From Dolomedes plantarius (Eukaryota > Arthropoda > Arachnida > Araneae > Dolomedidae), in the NCBI GenBank assembly GCA_907164885.2, contig OU015497.1:71100472-71164471 (forward strand): a DNA stretch of 64,000 nt, given 5' to 3'. This document shows positions 56,036-64,000 of the stretch, in pieces (position 1 is the first letter of the stretch; every line of letters starts with the position of its first letter). The position numbers and the translations under genes were made by a program. The notes under the pieces were generated by a model that was not told the DNA's origin, did no database searches, and worked only from the letters and a program-made list of their open reading frames with translations.

Positions 56036-56562
56036 ATATATATATGTACGTATACATATTATATACATAAGTGATCCTATTTTAATAACCCGCGGTAGTT
56101 TCGTTAGAAGAGACTACCTGAATTTATTTTTAACGAAAGCATTCTATCATAGGCTGATTGCACTCACGTTGTGAACTCACAGCATTTCGTGGCGTGACCC
56201 TAGAATTTTTCAGCATGATTGGGAATTGGTAAAGGATCCATAAGGATTTTTTGAGCGAAATAATATTTCACTAGAATAAAAATAAATAAAACAGCCAAAA
56301 AATTTTGTATCAGGATGTTGTTAACAAATGAGTTATAAAATATTTGAACAATTTAGACAGATTAAAATGTTGGTGATAAACCTCTTGAAGTAATTGTCCT
56401 CTAACAAATAAAAATGATTCCTTTGGATCTTTTATTTCATTCATTATACCATAGTGCCCCTGTAAAGAAACATTGCTGTGACGTAAATTAGTTGTGTTTT
56501 TCAAGTGTAGAGGGTGCTAGTCGTCCATGTTTTGATGTATTTTCAACATTGTTTTGTCTTAT

Positions 56563-57235
56563 GGGTGAATCCATTTCAAGTGGTCCAGAAAAATATTTTT
56601 TAGTTGCTTGACCATTTTTAAAAAATCTGAAATTTTATATACGACAACCCTAATATGATGGAAGTTCAAAATGACTATTATTTTAATTGTATTATTTTTT
56701 GTTTGTGCATGGCGGCCATGTTTGTTACGTCATGTGATGCAATTTTTGCATATTTAAGGGTTTACGGAATTTCAAATTTCCCATCTTATATTATTCCAAT
56801 CCAACTGAGGTTTAAAACAATTTGTTCAGGATAAAATGGGCTAAATGTCTGGTAATAAAATAGTTTCCATAAATAAACCCTTATTCGTGAAATTTTAGCT
56901 TAAAGTTTAAGATTTTTTCCAAAATCTGTCCGTTTACAAGCGGAAGTTTTTCTAGGAAGGAAAACTGTCAACATGACACAATTTGTTTTGCAAGTAAGCA
57001 GAAAGTACTTGTACTCGCATGTCAAGTTTCAGATCTCAGACTTACTTTCTCTTCGTTATAAAAAATCCCAAAATCTTCAAAATTTTCAAAAATCGCACTT
57101 TTTAAGGCTTTGATATCTCTGATGGGGCACGAGATAAAAATCTGAAATTCTGGCCCCTGATAGAATGGTATAGTAGTGTTATGCATAAAAAATTTGAAGA
57201 TGGAGATTTGACTACAAGCTAAGATATGACAAGGG
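56563..57235 (+). repeat. left terminal inverted repeat
   Basis: About 670 bp, complementary to 60462-61124 with scattered mismatches. It contains CATGGCGGCCATG, itself palindromic. Confidence 0.88.
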
Positions 57236-57367
57236 AAGAGGCCAACAAATGCTATTACGACGAGTACCATATAATAAATTAGATTTCTCTATTTTATTGC
57301 AATATGTACACGCAAAATATGGTCTGTTGAAAACATAGTGTAATACAATCTTTAACGTACTATCAGA

Positions 57368-59919
57368 CTACATATGATGTTCAAGAAGGAGCTGAGAAAT
57401 GTCTTCACACAATTTAGGAGAGATGTTGTAAGTTCTACCAGTTACTCTTTTCATTTCCATAGGGGTAATCTTTCTTAAAATTTTATGGGAAGGCACCCAA
57501 GTGTTGTCATTCGTTGATACCTTGAATGAAGTACTTGGTCCTAGTGGTTCATAGAAATTAATATTGAAGTCACTGTTTTCAAGGCTCACTTCAGCAATGT
57601 TTCCAAGATACCACCTCTTATCATACACACATGCAACAATGTCTTTTTCCTGCAGTATAAATGTTGAAAGAGCTTTGGATATCTTTACTTCCTGAAAGTT
57701 ACTTGAGGCTAAAGTATGGTAACATCGTATAAATGTTTCATTTATAGGAACATACTTGTGGTAGGAACGAGTTTCAGGGACTGGAAATCAGAATTGAAAT
57801 CGGGTATGTAAGTCATTTCCATGGTTGGCCACTTCTATACTTGCAACATACTATATGAACTTAATGCCAGGCATGTTCTTGTAACAGAAATTAAACATTT
57901 CTTCAGGAGAGAGGATCTGATTTTCAGATGTCATCTGTAGGCTCCTCTTGGTCACTTCTCTCTTTATAGTTCCTCCTACCCCATCACAACCATTTTTCCC
58001 GTGGCTAGTTGCAAAAAAGTGCCATTCTGCTTCAAGGCCAAAGTCTTTCTCATGATGGCGAAGGTTTATAAAATTCTTTTTATTTTTGTATTGGCTAGAT
58101 GCTCAATCGCTAAAGTAGAAGATTTTAGACACCGATGGTACAGTACTTTTTATATCATTAACCAAATATTTTGGAATGTATGGACTCTGGCGGTGTCATG
58201 TGTAAGATGATCACTGATGACGCAAAAACTTCTACTCTTGCACTTATCGTGATTACTGTCCTTATAATAATAAACAAAGGAATGGACAGTGGCCTACTTC
58301 TTCGCCCATTGAAAACTTTGTATTTCATCTTGAATGACAAATGTAACATTTTCGGAAAAATCACCCAATACAATGCATTCTGAATCTAGCAGGTTTTCTT
58401 TCTTGGGTTTGAGGAATCTTGATTGTATTTTGGACACATAGTGGTGTTTCTTCAAAGCACATAGTTTTTCCACTAAACATTCATAAAATTCTTCTCTAGG
58501 TTTAATAAGTGAAACCATCTCGGCACGATCAGTTGTAACCCATTGTCTGTAACTTACATTTTCTGGGATTTCTTCAGAGTCAAGTTGTTGTAATAGCATT
58601 TTTATCAGGTTTTGTTCAACTGGGCAATCAGTGCATTGACTTAGCATACATTCCAAAATGTTTAAATCACACACAAGCATTTGAAGAAGATCTTTATAAT
58701 CGACATTTAACTTTGCATCATATATCATTAATTTAACATTTTGGTGGTATAAACAAACACATACAGAGTGCGTCCCTGGTGCACCAGCAATTACACACCA
58801 CTTAGGCCTCAAATCACAAAATTTTGAGCGACCAATTTTACATTCTGGGTGATCTTTTTTGAATTTTTCATAGATTTCATTCAAGTTGCATAGTAATAAT
58901 TGTTTTTGTTTATGTGTCTTAAGGCCATCAATTCGGACAGACACAATCCTTCTTACCACGGAGAAATCTTGAATTTTCTGTACTTGTATAAAAATCTAAA
59001 ACCTTCATACTTGTTTCTTCATCAATTTCTTTACCACTGTTCATTTTCAATAACACTGGTAGTATCTCATAGATCTTAGTAAGTTCCCTAGTCACTTTTA
59101 TTGAACGCTCTGAGACTTGAAATTTAGCACTAATTTTTTTCCTTGACCCCGAATCTGGAAGTAAACTTATAATTTTTACCTTTTGTTCTTTATCTGCTGT
59201 TTTACATTTTTCTTTCAGCTTTTGAATTAGAATTTTATATTCTTCAGCCAAATCCGTGCAATGGGCGTATTCTGATAGGGATTCACCAGGAAGTTCATCT
59301 ACATCATCATCGAAAGAAGCAGCAAGTTTTTTTTTTAATGCTTTCAGATAGTTGTCCAAATTTTGCCTGTACAGCCCTTTGTCTCTTTTCAGAGTTTAGT
59401 ATTTTTATTTTAGAAACTGTGGATAACCCTAAATTTGAACATATTGCATCTAAAACAAGCATATGTTCAGCTGAAGGTACAATAATATTATCTTTATCAC
59501 CCTCTGAAATGTCTGTATGTTTAGATCGTGATTCCAAGCTGTTATTGACACTCTTCTGTTTTTACAAAAAGTTTACGATAGCATGTCTTACACAAAGATT
59601 TTCCAGGAATAAGATCCATGGGGTATCTTTTTTCTTTTAATAAATATTGCATTTTAATTTCTCTAAGTCCTTTAGTAATAATCTTCTTATGTATTTTTAG
59701 GGGATCCGAGCAAGACTTACCAAATAGATGATGGTATTTTAATAAATACTTTATCTCATGGTACTTGAATATATTTTTAACAGTTCTATTGGTCCTTAAA
59801 ATAATTAGATTTTGATCATCTTCACGAAATTCACTTACCAACTTTATATCCTTAGATACTGGGCCATAACAACACTTATGACAATGTTCGCCAATCAATT
59901 CACCCACATTACACTCCAT
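57368..59919 (-). pseudogene. unassigned transposase-like protein, decayed
   Basis: Read on the minus strand from the ATG at 59919. The N-terminal part has Cys pairs (HCHKCC, CKTC) that could bind zinc. Next comes a charged region with a helix-turn-helix-like SRKKISAKFQVSERSIK. The segment with QKQLLLCNLNEIYEKFK, RPKWCVIAGAPGTHSVC and CLYHQNVKLM is the best conserved. After it, GDFSENVTF may hold one catalytic Asp and a YFSD motif another, the latter followed directly by a TGA. WHFFATSHGK and CDGVGGT follow, and a C-terminal tail runs from 57628 to 57368. Frameshifts occur near 59540, 59330 and 58945, with several stops between 58290 and 57630. I recognise this protein family as widespread and uncharacterised in animals but cannot name it. 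Confidence 0.7.
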
Positions 59920-60461
59920 TTTTAATACATATATCTGTAACTGTAATTAAAAATATATTCAATATCACATTATTATTATTCAAGGAAAGAACTAACACAC
60001 TAAAAGAACATCCTACTTCTATGGCAGACTGAAGAGACAGAACAGAAGCTTATGTTTGCTAAACCAACAAGCAGGGACATGTTTTAACATGCGTTTGATC
60101 ATGTCTCAACATGTTTGTCAACACCAACAGACTTTCTCTCTATATATTCCTTTTTTTGCCCATGTTTGCCTTGTATAAAATATTTATTTTTTATGTAAAA
60201 TTATCGAGATTACTTTTAGTTAATAAGAGTACTTAAAGCAAAAATTTTTAAACTATATATAATGTATTTGTAGGCCTTAGGCATAAAAAAATTTATTAAA
60301 TAAATTAATTGCTAAGCTTTGCTAAAGACCTTATTTTCTGTTATTATTATTTAAAGATAATAAAAAATATACATTTAATTGATACACTGAGATTAATATG
60401 TACCAATGACTACAACGAAACAATACTTTGGCAGCAGTTTTGACATATTGTCTAATCTCAG

Positions 60462-61124
60462 TCCTTGTCATATCTAAGCATGTAGTCAAATCTCCATCTT
60501 CAACTTTTTAGTGCATAACACTACTATACCATTCTAGCAGGGGCCAGAATTTCAGATTTTTATCTCGTGCCCCATCAGAGATATCAAAGCCTTAAAAGTG
60601 CGATTTATGAAAATTTTGATGATTTTGGGATTTTTTATAACAAAGAGAAAGTAAGTCTGAGATCTGAAACTTGACATGCGAGTACAAGTGCTTTCTGCCT
60701 ACTAGCAAAACAAATTGTGTCACGTTGACAGTTTTCCTTCCTAGAAAAACTTCCACTTGTAAACAGACAGATTTTAGGAAAAAAATCTTAAACTTTAAGC
60801 TAAAATTTCACGAATAAGGATTTATTTTTGGAAACATTCTATTACCAGACATTTAGCCCATTTTATCCTGAACAAATTGTTTTAAACCCCAGTTGGATTG
60901 GAATAATATATGATTGGAAATTTGCAATTCCGTAAACCCTTAAATGTGCAAAAATTGCATCACACGACGAAACAAACATGGCCGCCATGCACAAACAAAA
61001 AATAATGAAATTAAAATAATAGTCATTTTGAACTTCCATCATACTAGGGTTGTCGTATAAAAAATTTCAGATTTTTTGAAAATGATTAAGCAACCAGTGC
61101 GGACCACTTGAAATGGATTGACCC
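60462..61124 (-). repeat. right terminal inverted repeat
   Basis: Complement of 56563-57235. Substitutions and small indels between the two arms suggest an old insertion. Confidence 0.88.
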
Positions 61125-61128
61125 TTAT

Positions 61129-64000
61129 GTAATTTCTATGAGTATTCAGTATTCTCTTTGTTTGAACCACCGGGTATGGAACGTCCGTTTAATGGGTGAT
61201 AGGATAATGAATAAATATTAACCAGAATTAATGATGGCTTTTTTTTTTTTAGTCTTGTCATTCTTTTGGTTATAAGTGCATAGTTTTCCCAAAGACACTT
61301 AGTGACGTTGCAGTGAAATTTATATTTTGTTTTATACGTCCTCATTCCAATTTTTCTTGTTACTTGTACTAGGTTCAGTAACAAAGGTTAAGTCATTAAG
61401 GACCGCAGATTTAATTTTTTGGGGACAAAACATTAGCTTATTATCTCATTTATAATATTTTTCCTTACAACCTGCGAATTTTCTTAATTAGTCTTTTAAT
61501 TTTAATCTGTAGTGTAAATTTGCCTACACACTTCAAGAATTAACATAATTTATCCTTTTGGTGAAATATTCACGACATATTGCTAAAAAATAAGAATAAA
61601 TTCTCGTTATTTATTATCATAACAATTGTTTTCATTTTTATCCTATTCCATACAATATTTTTAAATATCCCATTGTTCAAATGGACGTGACAAAAATTGT
61701 TTTTGAATTATAAATATTTTAATAGCCACCATTCATCGTTGAATTTTTAATATCATTGTTATGTAAAATATAAAATCCCATCATTTTCACTTCCGTCACT
61801 TAGTTTTTTATTTTTTTTAATAATTTAAACGACAAAGAAATATTTCAATTAACTCCCAAACATTTTGTCAGTCATTCCATACATAAAAATAAGTCAATAA
61901 ATGCCGGAAAGTTTCAAAAGATGCATCCAACTGTTTAATTAATTTCTTCTCGTTTTAAAATTATTATCTTACACTTTCATTTAATTATTATTTTCCCTCA
62001 ACTTTATAAACGGAGCGATTAATCATGATCTGTTAAGTATAAAAAGAAATCCTCTAATAAAAAAAAATAATTTTTTTTTTCTACACCCTAAAAAATGCGT
62101 AAAAAATCTTAATTACCACATTTAATTGAAAAATGGAGGTACTTGAAAACTTCAAGTTTTACGTAGCAGGATATATAACCAAATAGCCGCAAATACCTCA
62201 TCATTAAACAAAAATCTCATCATTAGAGATAAAACGATAACTTCAAACTAGATAATGGACGTGTACTATCTTTTTTGAAAACCAGAAGACAAAAATAAGT
62301 GGTCTTTGAGGGTTCAGTGAAAAAAAAAAATATTCGTGGTCACAAATGTTCAGCTAACGGAAGCCAATAATTTTAGGGCACTTGATGAAGAATCCATTTG
62401 TTTAAAAATCAATTAAATCCCTGTTCGAATACTCATCCTTTTATTTTATTCATGTAATGAGTATTCGATATTTAGGTAATTAAAATGCTTTTTAATAGAG
62501 TCAATTTTCTAAAAGGACGTAAAAGTTTCTACTTTAAAAAATGTGTCCTGGAAGAAATTGCTAAAGCGGTATTATGAATGTATATTTGCTCTCAAAAAGA
62601 CTTTTTCTTTCTTATGGGAAGCTTTTTCATCCCCCAAAAAACAAACAAACAAACAAAAAAGGTTTTTACGATGATGTTAAAAGTTAGTTCGAGTGCCATA
62701 AGTAAAATGTTCTTAATAATCTTTAAGCTACATCATAAGTTAAAACATGTAGTTGAAAACGTATCGAAAACTGTGCTGTTACCTAAGTTAATTGCTCCTA
62801 TTCTGCTCTGCGGACAAAAATAACGATTCATTCGGGATTATTTCTAACTTGTTCCGCATTCTCCTTCAAGAACTAAAAAATAAGTATTTTCAGGTTTCTA
62901 TAGCAGTATCTCATTTTATACGAAATGTGAATTTTTGGCATAAAATCTTTCTCCAGATTTCTTTCTTCCAATCTGGATTTTAGGTATTTCACAAGTACCG
63001 TGAAACACCGTTTTGTGCACCTTGAATCCTGAGTATGGCAAGTGGGAGTTTCTAGTAAGTTCTATGATCGACAAGTCCACTAGCTGGAGCATCATAATTC
63101 TGTTTCTTTTAAGAATAAACTGGATGACATAGCGGAGATCATACAACATCACTTCATATGATGCAGATTGAAACTTATATGCCATTAGTCTGGTATTAAT
63201 TTGGTGAATGGCTCGTCATACGACTGTTGATAAATAAGTTTTTCAATGACAGTGTTAAAAATACTATCGGGTGATTCGCTAGAACCAACTTCTCAGCTGT
63301 TCATCTATGTTATGAAATTCAGGGGGTGAGAGCGATGTTGTAAAGCTTTTTTCACCAGTGTTGCATACAAAAAGGTTTCTTGTTCATGTCTAAGATGGGA
63401 TAGGAATTCAGAAAATTTTAAAAAGCCTATTAGCCACTGGTCTAATGTTTTCTTTATATATGTACTCTTCTCTTTCGCTAATAAAGCCCATATCATTGGC
63501 CTCTCCTTTCAACATTCATAATGCGCAGATACCACTTTTACACAACACTTTTCGCGATGTTTTCCGGAAATGCTTCAAGAATGGAATTTTAACAAATTTT
63601 AAGCCCTTTTTTGTCTCATAAGTCTTTGTTTCGCTTTTTATAGAAATTTCCATTCTGACGAATATTGGACTTTGAAGTTCGTACTGAGACATAAGAACTG
63701 GGATGATTTCACGCGATCTAAGCCTCTCATATTAGATTGGAAAGTCTGTTGAAGAATTTTTTACAAACATCGGAAATCGGTGAAAAAGCTTTATACTGAA
63801 AATTTCTTTGAATACCTATACTGAAATATCTATACAGAAGAGATTAACTATACTGAAGAAATTAATTGTCTCTACTGATGAAATTGGCTACTGAAGAAAA
63901 CTAGAAGTCCGTGGAATAATGATGAATTCGGAACGCTTCGGTGATGTGGAAACTTAGGTAAAATGAACACAAGTGCTTACAGTTTTTAGTGTCTAAAACG
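61129..64000. other. AT-rich non-coding stretch
   Basis: No recognised gene or element. Two minus-strand frames (63305-63496, starting MIWALLAKEKSTY, and 62916-63185, starting MAYKFQSASYEV) have somewhat protein-like composition and could be remains of one gene broken by stops between them, but nothing identifies them. A (CAAA)n-like run lies near 62640-62655. Confidence 0.35.

Larger units (their letters stand above)
55655..56345 (+). repeat. repeat A', right copy
   Basis: Matches repeat A at both ends (55655-55715 and about 56125-56340), with about 400 bp between that are not shared. That unshared part includes the microsatellite and palindrome at 55877-56060. Confidence 0.65.
56563..61124 (-). 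mobile_element. DNA transposon with about 670-bp terminal inverted repeats, superfamily unassigned
   Basis: The left end GGGTGAATCCATTTCAAGTGG and the right end (reverse complement GGGTCAATCCATTTCAAGTGG) begin inverted repeats that stay alignable for about 670 bp (56563-57235 and 60462-61124). TTAT flanks both ends (56559-56562 and 61125-61128), a 4-bp target duplication. A degraded transposase-like gene of about 850 codons lies on the minus strand between them. A 4-bp duplication is known for Sola elements among others, but I cannot confirm membership. Confidence 0.85.

Noticed and set aside
58001..58383. Plus-strand frames in the large transposon
   Set aside because: Antisense to the transposase remnant on the minus strand, which has the recognisable motifs.

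Overview
The window is a 64 kb piece of an AT-rich animal nuclear genome. It most resembles an arthropod and probably an arachnid, judging by the mix of Tc1/mariner (including a 'MAGYQDL'-type transposase), pogo/Tigger, Helitron, tRNA-derived SINE and Ty3/gypsy remnants and the abundant TA microsatellites. The species assignment is inference. I see no complete host protein-coding gene. What can be recognised is almost entirely mobile elements, set in low-complexity AT-rich DNA that looks intergenic or intronic. One GC-richer patch at 24.8-25.1 kb could be a host promoter with a first non-coding exon.

Layout. 0-10 kb: AT-rich DNA with two tRNA-SINE-like segments, a 1,039-bp element with TTAA target duplication (2082-3120) and several repeats present twice. 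10-24 kb: a LINE 3' fragment, two non-autonomous Helitrons (10983-11559, 22849-23581), a SINE with clean target duplication, two nearly perfect tandem duplications, a dead Tc1-like element (18384-19512) and a Harbinger-like MITE. 24.8-35.8 kb: the densest part. A deleted pogo/Tigger element (26257-27493) sits in a TA microsatellite. Next to it is a Tc1-like element (27528-about 35752) split by a 6.6-kb LTR retrotransposon (28088-34674) and by a solo LTR of a different family (34782-35210), each with its own target duplication. 36-41 kb: satellite-like repeats, one copy of a 1.5-kb dispersed repeat and a Tc1-like element with about 225-bp IR/DR-type termini (38860-40501). 43.4-47.9 kb: a non-coding LTR element (LARD type) on the minus strand. 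48-53 kb: a Tc1 fragment, a 21-bp perfect hairpin, two SINEs and a LINE ORF1 fragment. 53.6-56.3 kb: an A-B-A' duplication. 56563-61124: a DNA transposon with about 670-bp inverted termini and a decayed transposase that I cannot assign to a superfamily. 61-64 kb: AT-rich sequence.

The most interesting unit is the LTR retrotransposon at 28088-34674. It is Ty3/gypsy by sequence, but its integrase lies upstream of reverse transcriptase and RNase H, as in Gmr1-like elements. Its 1.1-kb leader holds 13 copies of a CATCATTG-type core, 12 of them flanked by different but mutually complementary arms, so the transcript would carry a row of hairpins with the same UCAU loop. The two LTRs are nearly identical, yet the gag-pol frame holds five in-frame stops (four TAG, one TAA), each one C-to-T change from a glutamine codon, plus a frameshift in an A7 run. 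The unrelated LARD also carries a short array of hairpin-forming repeats, resembling the T-arm of a tRNA, with one compensatory base-pair change.

All homology calls come from reading translated sequence and recognising motifs. No database search was run, and identity figures are hand counts.
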